Part shown: positions 21,963 through 33,979 of the stretch, piece by piece
How positions within the stretch are numbered: the stretch's first letter is position 1
Layout: every line of letters begins with the position of its first letter
NCBI GenBank assembly: GCA_037962975.1
Contig: CM075670.1
Location: forward strand, 156,058,501-156,122,500
DNA length: 64,000 nucleotides
Direction of reading: 5' to 3'
Origin: Clitoria ternatea
Taxonomy: Eukaryota > Streptophyta > Magnoliopsida > Fabales > Fabaceae
Made by a program: the position numbers and the translations under genes
The notes under the pieces: generated by a model
Seen by the model: the letters and a program-made list of their open reading frames with translations, nothing else
Databases searched by the model: none
What the model was told of the DNA's origin: nothing

Positions 21963-23815
21963 ATCTCCCACTTACGCTTAGACATGACAAGGTTAATGCC
22001 GAATGACGTCTACAGTGCCCTCATGCTTTTACTACACAAGCGGTTTTACTAGTGGGTTCCCAAAAATTTTGTTGATATGCACATTGAATACTTTCACAAC
22101 TTCCAAAGATGGAACTATTTAAGTATATGCTTAGATTAATCCACTTCCTTATATTGTTCTATGCTTCCATTGTCATCAGAGTGGAAACTCATAGGGTACA
22201 AAACATTTGAAATGATTAAATGTAAATTGACTTCTTTTGTAATTTAACATAGTAAAATACTTAGATTTGTTAGTAGAACCAACGATTGTGTCTTGCTTTG
22301 AACCTTTCAAGCATACATTGCAACCATCTTAACAATACATATATTTTGATTGCAATCTTAAGTCTTTAAAATTAATCAAAAGATTAGCATCAATGTAACC
22401 TTTACAACGAGCTTATCTTCCATTTATCAAGATCAAATCCTTAGTCCTTCTTAAGTGTTTAAGGATACTCTGGACTATAAAATGAGAATATTATTAGTTC
22501 TAGAAGAAGCATGTCTTCTACATGTAATACTAGAACTATAATTGTGCAGTTACTAACATTTTTATAGTTACAAGATTTATCTTTATTCTTTAATGAAGAT
22601 TCTAGCTTCTAAAAGCTTGCTTTAGTCTATAAATAGATATTTGCAGTCATATACCTTCCTAGATGTTTCAGGTATAAAAAGCCTTTAGCTTGTGTCATAT
22701 ACACATCCTTAAGATGATATCCATCTTGACATCTATCTTCCATATCTCAATGGTGGTATACTGCTACAATAAGCAGGATCTAAATAGTTTTTAAGCTAAT
22801 TGAATTTTGTCAATCTTGCTTTTAAAGGTACTTTTATTACCATCCATGTTTAGTTTTCCTTTTGAAAACCCACTTGCATCCTATAGGTTTTACCCTTTAG
22901 GTGCGTCAACCAAAGTTCATACCTTGTTAATATACATGGAGCCCGTTTTAAATCCCATGGTCTTATGCCATGTCTTAAATCTAAACTTGCATTAGCCTCT
23001 TCATAAGAAACTTGATCAATTAGCAATATGCCTCCTTCCTGATTTATAAGATATCCATATCTTTCAGATTCGGTTACATATCCTATTTGATCTTACGCAA
23101 GTCTTGTGCTACCGGAGCTAATGATGTCACAACATTTTATGATTTTTGCTCCAAGTCCATCCTTGACTTTTGAATGCTTTGTGATACTTGAATTTCTTCA
23201 AGTTCTACTATCCTCTCATTGATTCTATAAGAGATGTACTCTTATTCAAGAATACAATATTCTAAGCAACAAGCCTTTTGTTCTCAGATGGATTATAGAA
23301 ATGATAACCCTTAGCTTTCTTTGGGTATCTCACAAAACACATTTATCCAATTTGGATCTGACCTTGTTAGAGTTGGATGCTCTATAGAAGCATCATAGTT
23401 CTAAATTATTAATAAAGACATACTAGTTTTCTTCCTAGTCCATATCATATATGGTTTCTTTAAGAAAGTCTAAGATGGAACATGGTTACATGTGGAAATT
23501 TTGTTAATAAAGGAATGTTGAAGAAGTTAGAGATGTTTGATAATAATCAATAATCAAATTATGTCCAACAAGGTTTGACTTTTCCCCATAAAGATTCTAT
23601 TACGGCATTCCATGAGGAATGAGTTAAGAGGTAATCTCTTACTCTATTAGATAGTTATCAAACTTGTAGCTCAAATTATTTGCTATCTTGATCTAATCAA
23701 GAGCTTTAATTTTCTTGCCAATTTGGTTTTTCACTTCATTATGAATTCTTTGACCTTTTCAAAGACTTTTTAACTTATGTTACATAAATCCATACTCAAT
23801 TTGATATGTGATTAT
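21963..23815 (-). pseudogene. Degenerate Ty1/copia pol (integrase to RNase H end), minus strand
   Basis: No ORF survives, but pieces of pol are readable on the minus strand. Near 23500-23790 an integrase segment shows KNQIGKKIKAL followed by a Leu-Ser-Tyr-Lys-Phe-Asp run and LIPHGMP. Next to the PPT the C-terminal end reads NPLVKPLV and SKRKWEI. Stops and frameshifts are frequent throughout, so this is an old copy. Gag and protease are missing: the element is broken at about 23815, where another repeat begins. Confidence 0.7.
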
Positions 23816-24220
23816 GTGGTTTGGGACGGCCAACGATATGTATACCTCTCGTTTTCTAGCTCTCGTGGTCTTTGAGCCCAGTTGAGCTACCCAGTGGTCA
23901 AGTCAGACCTAGTGGTTGAGGTGGAGAGCCAAGTCAGGCTCAATGAACCAAGTCGGGTTCACAAGACGTCAAGTCAGACTCCCAGCTGAAGGTCGATCCT
24001 TAGGTATACGGATACTAGAGAGTCAGATGCATGTGAGTCAGTTGTGAATTATATGAACTGATATGATTGGTGATGGATGTATGGTATGACAAGTGCATTT
24101 GATGTATATGAGGTATTATGATGACTATATGAACTTTGTGATATTAATTGAATTGAAAATAAATGTATATGATTGGTGCTAGTATGGAAATTGTGAAAGA
24201 GTGCGATATACATTTTGATA
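23816..24220. mobile_element. Left half of an old Tekay-like LTR segment, split by the SIRE element
   Basis: The segment starts with TGTGGTTTGGGACGG, similar to GATGTGGTTTGGTACC inside the LTR at 39524-44654 (about 43205). It contains four loose copies of CAAGTCAG(A/G)CT between 23893 and 23980. It ends at the SIRE target site TGTAT; its other half resumes at 45043. No coding region. Confidence 0.5.
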
Positions 24221-24225
24221 TGTAT
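24221..24225. other. Left target-site duplication of the SIRE element (TGTAT)
   Basis: TGTAT directly precedes the 5' LTR and recurs at 45038-45042 directly after the 3' LTR. This defines the complete insertion 24226-45037. Confidence 0.8.
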
Positions 24226-24426
24226 TATGTTTGAAGATTGTCTCAAGTAAAAATAGATTGGATGTTAAAGTTTTGATAATGACAAAGCAATCACTTGAAG
24301 AATCATGACAAAGAGATGAAGTGTCAAAGTGCAAGGTTTATGAGAATAAACCTCTGAAGATAAAGATGTAGAAGAACAAATAGACTGTAAGTCAAATTAT
24401 GCATTAGACCTATTTTTGATGAAGGC

Positions 24427-24896
24427 TAATCGATTATACCCTTGTCCCAATTAATTACATAGCTTCTGGAACGAAGCCTAATCGATTACATCAACCACAC
24501 TAATCGATTATGATACTGCATAACAAGATTAAGAGTATCATGTATTTGGCATAATCGATTACAAGGCACCCAACAATCGATTATCAAGGTTCTGTTTGTT
24601 AGCCAATCGATTACAAGGCATAATATAATCGACTACAGAGTTTATGTTTGTTTCACAATCGATTATATGAGATAAGACAATCGATTATATGAGATAAGAC
24701 AATCGATTATAGTATTGCATAAAGGAATTAAATGCATCAGGTACATTTCACAATCGATTACCAAAAACAAGATAATTGATTACACTGCAATAATTGATTA
24801 CAAGGTAAATCATAATCGATTACACAGCTACTGGACAATTAAGTAAGTGGAATACAACGAAGCATAATCGATTACAGATCGAGGCTTAATCGATTA
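24427..24896. repeat. TAATCGATTA palindrome array in SIRE U3
   Basis: About 18 copies of (T/C)AATCGATTA or CpG-decayed forms occur. Pair starts include 24427/24448, 24479/24501, 24552/24574, 24604/24626 and 24656/24678/24700, so members are 21-22 bp apart. Steps between pairs are 52 or 73 bp (52 + 21). GTTCTG or CTTCTGG words follow several pairs. The array ends upstream of the TATA box. Confidence 0.93.
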
Positions 24897-25018
24897 CGTA
24901 AGTGTCAGAATTTGGGGAAAATGATTTTTAAGTGCTAAACTAGCTCACTTCTCCATAAATGTTCAAATGCCCATGCTGTGCAATGGCTCTGAAGACTTTC
25001 AAGTTCCCCTCCAAGGCC

Positions 25019-25025
25019 TATAAAT
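25019..25025 (+). promoter_or_regulatory. TATA box of the SIRE 5' LTR
   Basis: TATAAAT within GGCCTATAAATGTAAC. The 3' LTR lacks about 60 bases here, including this site. Confidence 0.65.
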
Positions 25026-25855
25026 GTAACACTTATTCAAGCTACTCTCGTATCAATTCACATCAAAGGGAAATCATTCATATACTACTCTTGTGCCTTG
25101 TGATCTATTTTTTGTATAGTTTCATTTTCTGAAACTCTTGCTCTTAAACTTGTAAATCCTCTCTTGTTGAGAGTTACTATCTTGAGTGGGCTTTTCATTT
25201 GTACATCTACTCTATTGAAAGAATAAACACTTGTAAACCAAACACCAAACACTAAGGTATTCACTCTAGGTTGAGTGGTCACAAAGGTTGGGGTTCAACC
25301 TTTGGGTATTGAGAGATTGTGAGATTGGGTGGGGTGCCCAATTGCTTGTGAGAATTGGGTTCTTGAGTGTGGGACACTAGGAGACAATTGCTCAAAGCTT
25401 GTATCTCAAATCTTCAATAATGGAATCCTTCAAGTGGGTTACTTGAAGGCGAGACGTACACCAGTTTGGTGGAACTCCTTAAATTGGTTTTCATTTCTCT
25501 TGACCTTGAATTCTTTACTTAATTGTGCATATAAGCTGTTTGTTGTTTTGCCTAAGCTGAATACTTGAACTGATCTTGCCATTCAAGAAGAAACATAAAC
25601 TTGCACACAAACTGTTTGTTAAAATTGCTGAACCAATACTCTGTTTCAAATTTCTTAGTTATGATTACTTTGATGCTTGTAGTTCAATACATTGATTCAA
25701 ACCATTCAAAGTGTGTTACATACTAGTTGTTTGTAAAATTCTTATATATCTTGTTTGAGTTGCATAAAGAACCAAGTTCAAAGGCATTCTTAGTAAAGTT
25801 TTTAAAACACTCAATTCACCCCCCTCTTGAGTATTGAGGCCACCTGAACAACAAG

Positions 25856-25870
25856 TGGTATCAAAGCTTG
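25856..25870 (+). other. Primer-binding site of the SIRE element
   Basis: TGGTATCAAAGCTTG starts two bases after the LTR end. It matches the initiator-tRNA-Met type PBS of copia elements with a G-to-A change (TATCAAAGC for TATCAGAGC). Confidence 0.85.
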
Positions 25871-25904
25871 ACTCTTGGTAGATCAAGCTCAACAGCTTCA
25901 AGAG

Positions 25905-27536
25905 ATGGCCTCAACCTCATATAACATGTTTCCCGAGGACGGTGCTACAAATAGACCTCTAGCTTTTAATGGTGAAGGTTATGCCTTTTGGAAAGAAAGA
26001 ATAAAAATTTTTGTATAATCTATTGATTTAAAAATTTGGAATAAAATTGAAAATGGTCCCTTCATACCAATGCATGAGGTAGATGGTAAACAAGTAGAGA
26101 AACTCATGGATGATTGGAGTAGTGAAGAAGAAAAGAAAGTCCAATACAATTACAAAGCTAAAAATCTTATCACCCTTGCTTTAGAGTTGTAACTTGTAAA
26201 ACTGCTAAGGAAATATGGGACACTCTTCAAATCACCCATGAAGGAACTAGTGATGTAAAGGACTCAAAAATTAGTACACTCACTAGTCAATATGAGAGCT
26301 TTAGATTGAACTCCGGGGAAACCATTCTTGAAATGCAAAAGAGATTCACCTTAATCATAAATCATCTTATCACTCTAGGAAAATCTTACACTAACAAAGA
26401 ACTAATTCACAAACTTTTAAAAAGTCTCACTAGGGAATGGCAACCGCTTGTCACCGCAATCAAACAATCTCCAAGCATCATGACATATCTCTAGCTACAT
26501 TGTTTGGAAAGCTTCAAGAACAAGAGCAAGAGCTCAAAGACTTGAAGAATGCAGAGGAAAAAGAAAAGTCCTCCAGGAAGAAAGGACTAGCTCTTAAGGC
26601 CACTTCAACTAATGAAGAAGAATCTGAAAGTGACCTTGATGAAGATGAAGAGTTTGGATTGTTTTTGAAGAAATTTGGAAAATTCATGAAGAAAAAGAAG
26701 TTTTAAAGAAGCTTCACAAACCAACCCATGATCAAAGATAATTCTTCCTTACCATCTTATTTTGAATGTGGCAAGGAAAGGCATTTCAAAGTGGATTGTC
26801 CAAATCTAAAGAAGAAGAACAAACAAAGAAGAGGAAGAAGAAGGGAATACATAGCTTGGGATGAAATCAATGTAAGCAGCTCTGAAGAATTGGACAATGA
26901 AGAAGCTAACCTTTGCCTTATGGCCAACCATCAAGATGAAGATGATGAGGTAAATTTACATGACCTAGATAGAGATGAATTACTTGATGCCTTTGAAGAA
27001 TTGTATGATAAATTTGTTAAAATTTTAAACAAGTATAACCTATCTAGGAAAACTATTAATACTCTTGAGATGCATCTTATAGAACTTAATAGAGAAAATG
27101 AAATATTGAAAAAGGAAGTAATAAATGATCAAGCATGCTCCAAGACTAAACCTTATGAATTCATAAAGAAATGCAATATTCTAGAAAACTAAGGTTTTAG
27201 ACTTGAATAGAACTTCAAAAAAAATTTATGAATGGTAGAGATAATTTAAATGTTCTACTTAGAAAACAACGTTGCATGTTTGATAAAATGGGATTAGGTT
27301 TCAATGCCCATAAGAAACAAAAGAATTATAAAAATTTCTTTATACCACCTAGTAAAACATCATCACCCTTTATGAAGTGTAATCATTATGGTACTAAGGA
27401 TCATAATGCCTCAAATTGCCATATTAGAAAATTTGGACCAAAGGTGGTAAGAAAGGTGTGGGTTCCCAAAGGAACATTACCAAAAGCTAACCAAAAAGAA
27501 CCCAACATAAAACGGGTACCAAGCTCTCTAACTTAA
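25905..27536 (+). pseudogene. SIRE-type gag, frameshifted
   Basis: The ATG at 25905 opens a frame beginning MASTSYNMFPEDG and FWKERI, typical of copia gag, but TAA follows at 26016. The domain continues in other frames: 26306-26494 (MQKRFTLIINHLITLG, WQPLVTAI), 26437-26703 (acidic/Lys-rich coiled-coil stretch) and 26728-27189. The zinc knuckle at about 26758 reads YFECGKERHFKVDC, so the first Cys is replaced by Tyr. A second Cys/His set (CNHYGTKDHNASNCH, near 27380) lies in the gag tail. At least three frameshifts and two stops make it non-functional. Confidence 0.85.
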
Positions 27537-27551
27537 TTTGTTTTGTAGGTA

Positions 27552-28031
27552 TGCTTTAAGGCAAGCAACACCCATTGGTATCTAGATAGTGGGTTTTCAA
27601 AGCACATGACATGAGCAAGTTCACATCATTTAAGCCTAAAAGAAAAGGAAATGTCACCTATGGAGACAATACCAAAGGAAGAATACATGGTAGTGGAAAT
27701 GTTGGTAAAAACTCTTCTACCTCAATTAGTGATGTATTATATGTAGAAGGACTCAAAAATAATTTACTTAGTATAAGTTAATTATGTGACAGGATATAGA
27801 GTGGTTTTTGAATGAAATGGTTGCATAATTTAAAATAAGCAAAATAAAGAAGTAACATTTGTTGGTCAAAGAATAGATAATGTTTACATGATTGATATTG
27901 ATCGTTTGTCCTCAAATGATGTGCAATGCTTCATAACTAGAGAGGATGAATCATGGCTATGGCATAGAAGAATAGCACACATCCACATAGACCATTTAAA
28001 CAAACTTGTTTCAAAATAATTAGTAATTGGT
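27552..28031 (+). pseudogene. SIRE-type protease and pre-integrase region
   Basis: THWYLDSGFSKHMT is readable at about 27573-27612, with the protease active site Asp-Ser-Gly at 27585-27593, followed at once by TGA. Beyond it the sequence is frameshifted until the pre-integrase zinc region (WHRRIAHIHIDHLNKL near 27960, stop, then CDACQKGKQ at about 28062). Confidence 0.78.
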
Positions 28032-28690
28032 TTGCCAAAGCTAAAATTTGAAAATAAATTTTGTGACGCATGTCAAAAGGGAAAACAAGTAAAGGCATCA
28101 TTTCAAGCAAAAAATGTTATCTCAACTCAAAGGCCTTTACAACTTTTGCACATGGATTTGTTTGGACCTTCTAAGGTCAAAAGCTTTAGTGGAAATTATT
28201 ATGGTCTAGTGATTGTAGATGACTATTCTAGATATAAATAGACATTGTTTCTTGCTCACAAAAATGAAGCATATCATGCATTCAAGAAACTAGCCAAGGT
28301 TATCCAAAATGAGCAAAACTCAAAGATTGCATCCATTAGAACCGATCATGGGGGAGAATTTGAAAATCAATTATTTGAAAGTTTTGTGAAAAACATGGTA
28401 TTGAACACAATTTTTCAGCTCTTAGAACTCCACAACAAAATTGAGTAATTGAAAGGAAAAATAGATCTTTGGTGGAGCTTGCTAGAACCATGTTAAATGA
28501 AAACAATATTGCAAAACATTTTTGGGCCGATGCGGTAAATACCACTTGTCATGTTATGAATCGATGTTTAATTAGCCCAATCTTAAAGAAAACCCCTATG
28601 AACTTTACAAAGGTAGAAAACCAAATATATCTTATTTTCATGTATTTGGATGCAAGTGCTTTATGCTTAACAATGGTAAGGATAATCTAG
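28032..28690 (+). pseudogene. SIRE-type integrase
   Basis: The Cys pair CDAC completes the zinc domain. The core shows LLHMDLFGP (first Asp, residue 42 of this segment) and IRTDHGGEFEN (second Asp). A TAG interrupts at 28239. The third catalytic region lies near 28448-28465, at a stop and a frame change. The frame after it gives LVELARTMLNEN and NRCLISPIL. Confidence 0.85.
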
Positions 28691-29330
28691 GAAAGTTTGA
28701 TGCAAGATCTGATGAGGCAATCTTTCTTGTATATTCATCAACTACTAAATCTTATCGAGTCTTTAACAAAGAAACAAACATCATTGAAGAGTCCATTCAT
28801 GTGAAATTTGATGAAAATGGTCATAACTCCCCGAGAAAGGAAGATGTTGATGATCTTGTAGGTACACTCCAAGAAATGTCTCTAGTGAACAAGGAAGAAG
28901 TAGAAATCAACAATGAAGTAGCTTTTCAAAATGAACAACAACAACAAAGCTCTCAAAGAGAATGGATCACATCAAAGTACCATCCTATAGACAACATTAT
29001 AGGTGATATCAATAAGGATATAAGTACTCGTTGCACATTTAACACTTGTAATCATTTAGCCTTTGTTTCATAAATTGAGCCTAAAACTATTAATGAACAT
29101 TGGATGTTGGCCATGCAAGAGGAATTAAATCAATTTGAAAGAAATGAAGTTTGGGAACTTGTGCCAAAACCCAATGACCATCAAATAATAGGAACCAAAT
29201 GGGTATTTAGGAATAAACTTGATGAAAACGGGATAATCACTAGAAATAAAGCTAGGCTAGTAGCTAAGGGATATAATCAAGAAGAAGGTATAGACTATGA
29301 AGAGACATATGCTCTCGTAGCTAGGCTAGA
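28663..29330 (+). pseudogene. SIRE-type SH3-like domain and N-terminal reverse transcriptase, cut by a solo LTR
   Basis: The part to 29070 is the post-integrase region with FDARSDEAIFLVYSS and ESIHVKFDE. After a TAA (29071) the RT begins: [49 protein letters not shown]. The RT is interrupted at 29330 by the inserted LTR and resumes at 32600 with no loss other than the 5-bp duplication. Confidence 0.88.
29326..29330. other. Left target-site duplication of the solo LTR (CTAGA)
   Basis: CTAGA occurs here and at 32595-32599. The RT frame reads correctly if one copy and the LTR are removed. Confidence 0.92.
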
Positions 29331-30237
29331 TGTAACACCCCGAATTTTTAAAGTAGGAAGTTAAATTAGGAAAATAAATGTTGAATAATTAAATGTGGGC
29401 TAATTAATATCCCAAAATTCTTGAAATGATTTAATCAAGACTCTTAGAAATCATAAGTGAATTATGGAGACCGAATAAGTCAAAAACTGACCCGGATAGA
29501 ATATGAGTGTCAGACCAAGTATCTTCGATTGAGATGCCGTTGGTCAGGGCTGTAGATAAAATTATTGGGAATCCGAATATGTGTTCGACAAAGTTTTTAG
29601 AGGAAGTATTGAGCCCAAATAGAGAACCTGTTTGTGGAAAAACGATGAAGTTTTAATGAAAAGGATTAAAAATAAAGCAAAAGCCTCATTTTCCCCTTCT
29701 TATTCACGTGAATTGCTGAGAAAAAAAAAACATACTTCATTCCTTCATCTTTATCTCTACTTCTCCTTCACTTCTTCATCTCTTCATCTCCCACTCATCA
29801 TTTTCTTCTCCCTTCTCTTCAAGAATTCACAAGTGTGGTGTGTGCCATTTTCTTCCTTCCATTTTCGTTTGGAGCTTGGAACTTAGGGCTCTTTCTCTTC
29901 CTTTCTCCCTCTCCATTTTCGTGTTCTCTCTCTCACCCACTTTAGGAGCTCATTTCTTTCGATTTGAGGGAATAACCCCATCGACGAGGCGGGACCTTCG
30001 GACCGCGTTGACCACTACTTCTCTTAAGGTAGGAGAGGGGGTATATTTTCTAAATGTATGAGAACATGTATGTTGATAATGTATATGGTGATGTAATATG
30101 GCATGTTTTACTTGAATGAAAGTAATATCATGAGATTGTGATAAGAAATTGAATTTGGTGCCTAAAATGATTGATTGTGGATTGAGACATTTTTAGGCTA
30201 TGAATGGTATATCATGTGACGATTATGTTATGATATT

Positions 30238-30890
30238 GATAAATATATCACCTTGCGGGGTGCCACGACGGGTATGACCCAAAGTGATGATGATGGTTTA
30301 ATTGATAAATATATCACCTTGCGGGGTACCACGATGGGTATGACCCGGAGTGATGATGATGGTTTAATTGATAAATATATCACCTTGCGGGGTGCCACGA
30401 CGGGTATGACCCGAAGTGATGATGATGGTTTAATTGATAAATATATCACCTTGCGGGGTGCCACGACGGGTATGACCCGGAGTGATGATGATGGTTTAAT
30501 TGATAAATATATCACCTTGCGGGGTGCCACGACGAGTATGACCCTGAGTGAGGAAGATGGTTTGATTAGTAAATATAACACCTTGTGAGGTGCCACAAAG
30601 GGTATAAGTCCCGGAGTGATGATAATAATATGATTGATGAATATAACACCTTGTGAGGTGCCACGAAGGGTATAAGTCCCGGAGTGATGATAATAGTATG
30701 ATTGATGATTATAACACCTTGTGAGGTGCCATGAAGGGTATAAGTCCCGGAGTGATGATAATAATATGATTGATGAATATAACACCTTGTGAGGTGCCAC
30801 GAAGGGTATAAGTCCCGGAGTGATGATAATGATATGATTGATGAATATATCACCTTACGGGGTGCCACGAAGGGTGTATCCCGGAGTGAT
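30238..30890. repeat. Minisatellite of 66-68 bp units in the solo LTR
   Basis: About ten tandem units. Five strict 66-bp units (AAATATATCACCTTGCGGGG cores at 30241, 30307, 30373, 30439 and 30505) are followed by about five diverged units of 67-69 bp with ATAACACCTTGTGAGGTGCC. ORFs on both strands across it are by-products of the 66-bp period. Confidence 0.95.
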
Positions 30891-31992
30891 GATGTTAATC
30901 TAAGTGAATGAGATCTCTGTTGAAATAATAACCAGATTTGTACTTATGCATTTTGAAACATTAGCATGTGTGTGAGTTATATGAACATGGCATAAAAATG
31001 ATATCATGTTGAGTGAATTGTGTAAAGGCTAAAAGGAACTTACTTTTGAACCCAACTGTTAATGGGTTAGTGGACGATTTGCTTCTTGTAAATTAAAAAG
31101 GGATACATATATGACTATGTTTAGTAAATTGATATTTGACAATTTAGTGTGGATTGAAGTTTTCATAGATGATGTTTATATTGCATTTATATATATATTA
31201 TCATAAATGTTAGATTTTCGTCATTGAGAAAGTATACTCACTCTCCTTGTGGTATATCTTTTTAGCTCCTGTGTTGTAGGTTTTGCTTTGGAGCTGTTTG
31301 TGGAGGAGAAGTATGAAGGAGGCCTCTTTTTGGTAAAGAATGCCTTGGCCGGCAACATTTTGATTTTATGGTTTGTGTAGAATGTTTGTAATGTATATAG
31401 TATTCTGCATATTTTGTATAGCCATGAATTGGTATGAATGATGTATAATGATTATGTAGGTCATGTGTGAAAATTGGAACCTACATATAAGACCAATCTT
31501 CAGTTATGACCCTAATGATGTAAGACGCTAATGTGTGAGTGCTTGAATTTTGCTCACCTTGATGATCAAATGATGAGAATTGTGAATAATGACTTTATGT
31601 GCTGTATAATTGATGATATTTCATGATTGTTATGCATAAGTAAGGAACTAGTAGGGTCAAAATGAGTTTTATGAGTTTTGGGTAGTGTGTGATGGTTTCA
31701 ATAGCTTAAATACATGATTTGTGACTGGTAGAAACTGGAACGGGTCAATTCCATTGAGAATAGACCCCTAAGTTACTCAAAAAAAGGCTCAGGAATGGAC
31801 TAAACGCAACTATTTGCATACGTTCCTCATTTTTGAGAATTTTTGGGTGAGGCTGGTGGCCATACGTCACAATTGATGTATTTTAGTTGGTGTCAAAATT
31901 TGGTAGCGTTTGGAGTTGATATGAAAAAGTTAGGGGGGTTAGAAGTTCAAAAATAAGGCTTTTTCTGCATAAAACAGCAACTGTGCTGTCTC

Positions 31993-32222
31993 GAATCGAT
32001 TTGAGGGCTGCTGTTTTCACTGGTTTTGGTTCCAGGAAGGCCTGAATCGATTCATACGATCTTGAATCGATTCAAGGACCTCTGTTTGCATAATTTTGAG
32101 TTCCAGAAGTGTCTGAATCGATTTATACGAGCTTGAATCGATTCAAGGGGTCCTATTTTCACTGTTTTGCATTCCATAATCATTTGAATCGATTCATAGG
32201 GTGTTTGAATCGATTCATGACC
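31993..32222. repeat. GAATCGATTC palindrome pairs at a 71-bp period
   Basis: Pairs start at 32044/32064, 32115/32135 and 32186/32207, with a single second member at 31993. The distance within pairs is 20-21 bp and the distance between pairs is exactly 71 bp twice. A CCTCTGTTT or similar word follows each pair. Confidence 0.95.
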
Positions 32223-32599
32223 CTGTTTTTCATACTTTTCCTCTATCTTGGGATATCATTGGTATTGTTTGACTATAATATGATTGTACAATGCCCCACA
32301 CGCATAATTAATGCATTTTATCAAATCGATAGACCATCCTTTGACCTTCTACCACTTCCCTTCATTTCCTTAATGTAATTGCATACTTCCGCTACTCCTT
32401 GTTGATGATCATGAGATAAATCATCCAAGGTTCACTCTTTGACTTAATTGTTCACCTTCTCATATCTTCACATATGAGATAGGTTATTAAATTAGGTCCG
32501 GGGATTACTTGCCAAAGTTTTCATCTCGCGATCTCTTCCATCCTTTAATTATTTTAAATCGCGAAAAATTTACCCCTATTTTTGGGGCGTCTCACTAGA

Positions 32600-33866
32600 A
32601 GCTATTAGGTTATTATTGGCCTTTGCATGTTGTAAAGATTTCAAATTGTATCAAATGGATGTCAAAAGTTCCTTTTTGAATGGATATATTCAAGAAGAAG
32701 TATATGTTGATCAACCTCCCGGTTTTGAAAACTATCAATTTCCAAATTATGTTTTTAAATTAAGAAAAGCATTGTATGGTTTGAAACAAGCTCCAAGAGC
32801 TTGGTATGAAAGGTTGAGCAAATTTCTTTTAGAAAATAATTTTGAAAGAGGAAAAGCTGACACAACATTGTTTATTAAGCATAAAAAGAATGACATACTT
32901 TTAGTACAAGTTTATGTTGATGATATTATTTTTAGTGCCACTAATGAGTTGCTTTGCAAAGAGTTTGCTAAGATAATGCAGAATGAATTTGAGATGTCCA
33001 TGATGGGAGAACTCACATTCTTCCTCAGATTGCAAATTAAGCAAACTAGAGAAGGAACCTTCATTAGTCAATCAAAATACTACAAAGAGTTGCTCAAGAA
33101 GTTCAACATGGACAAAGAAAATGAAATTGCCACACCCATGAGCACTTCATGTTATTTGGACAAGGATGAGAAAGGAAAGGATGTAGAACTCACAAAATAT
33201 CGAGGTATGATTGGATCCTTACTTTACTTAACCACTAGTAGACCGGATATCATGTTTGCTGTGTGTATGTGTGCAAGATATCAAGCATGCCCAAAAGAAT
33301 CACACTTAACTGCTGTAAAATGTATAATGAAATATCTCGTCAAAACTCAAGATGTGGGTTTATGGTACCCTAAAGGTGTTGAATGCACACTTGTTGGTTA
33401 TTATGACTCTGATTTTGTAGGATGTAAGCTTGATAGAAAAAGCACAAGTGGAACTTGTCACTTGCTTGGTAGCTCTCTTGTGTCTTGGCATAGCAAGAAA
33501 CAAATGAGTGTTGCACTATCCATAGCTGAAGCAGAGTATGTTGCAGCTGGTAGTTATTGTGCCCAAATCCTTTGGATGAAATAACAACTTTTAGATTTTA
33601 GTGTTAATCTAGACCAAGTTCCTCTTAAATGTGATAATACAAGTGCCATTAAAATTTCAAAGAATCCTATAATGCATTCAAGAACCAAACATATTGAGAT
33701 AAGACACCATTTTATTAGAGACCATGTGTTAAAGGGTGATTATGTGCTTGAACATGTTGAGACCACTAAGCAACTAGCTGATACCTTCAATAAACCACTT
33801 GCAAAAGATCAATTCATTAATATAAGGAGAGAATTAGGTATATTAGATATTTCTAATTGTGTTTGA
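32600..33866 (+). pseudogene. SIRE-type reverse transcriptase (C-terminal part) and RNase H
   Basis: The frame is open from the insertion point. RT blocks include LYQMDVKSSFLNG, KALYGLKQAPRAWYE and the catalytic YVDD (residues 100-103 counted from the Met at 32616). RNase H shows DSDFVGCKLDRKSTSG and AEAEYVAAG, with the expected acidic residues. One TAA at 33582-33584 interrupts; the same frame continues (TKHIEIRHHFIRDHV, QLADTFNKPL) to TGA at 33864-33866. Apart from that stop this is the best preserved pol part of the SIRE copy. Confidence 0.93.
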
Positions 33867-33979
33867 AAAACCTTGGTTGAATGTGTTTGATGATTGACTG
33901 ATGAAATATACATGATTAATATACATTGTTAATGTTGATTATTCAGAAAACATGTGTTTCTGCAATTCTGGAAACTCTA

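Larger units (their letters stand above)
24226..25853 (+). mobile_element. 5' LTR of a SIRE-type Ty1/copia element (1628 bp)
   Basis: The LTR starts TATGTTTGAAGATTG (the terminal TG has become TA; the 3' copy has TGTGTTTAAAAATTG) and ends GAACAACA before the PBS. It contains a long array of TAATCGATTA palindromes in U3 and a TATA box. The end contains CAATTCACCCCCCTCTTGAG, typical of SIRE LTRs. Comparison with the 3' LTR (36051-37200 plus 44660-45037) shows base changes, a different palindrome count and the loss of the TATA region from the 3' copy. Confidence 0.9.
29331..32594 (+). mobile_element. Solo Tekay-type LTR (3264 bp) inside SIRE reverse transcriptase
   Basis: It starts TGTAACACCCCGAATTT and ends GGGGCGTCTCA, flanked by CTAGA on both sides, with no internal region, so it is a solo LTR left by recombination between two LTRs. 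Order of parts: a GACCAAGTATCTTCGATTGA module shared with the LTR at 39524; a CT-rich leader (29690-29940); a splice-donor-like TTAAGGTAGGAGAGGGG (30025-30041); a 66-68 bp minisatellite; the TACTCACTCTCCTTGT and GCCTTGGCCGG modules (31236, 31342); a GAATCGATTC array; and a CATATCTTCACATATGAGA module before the end. Confidence 0.93.

Noticed and set aside
30228..30868. ORFs of 100-190 codons on both strands in the solo LTR
   Set aside because: Products of the 66-bp minisatellite, not genes.
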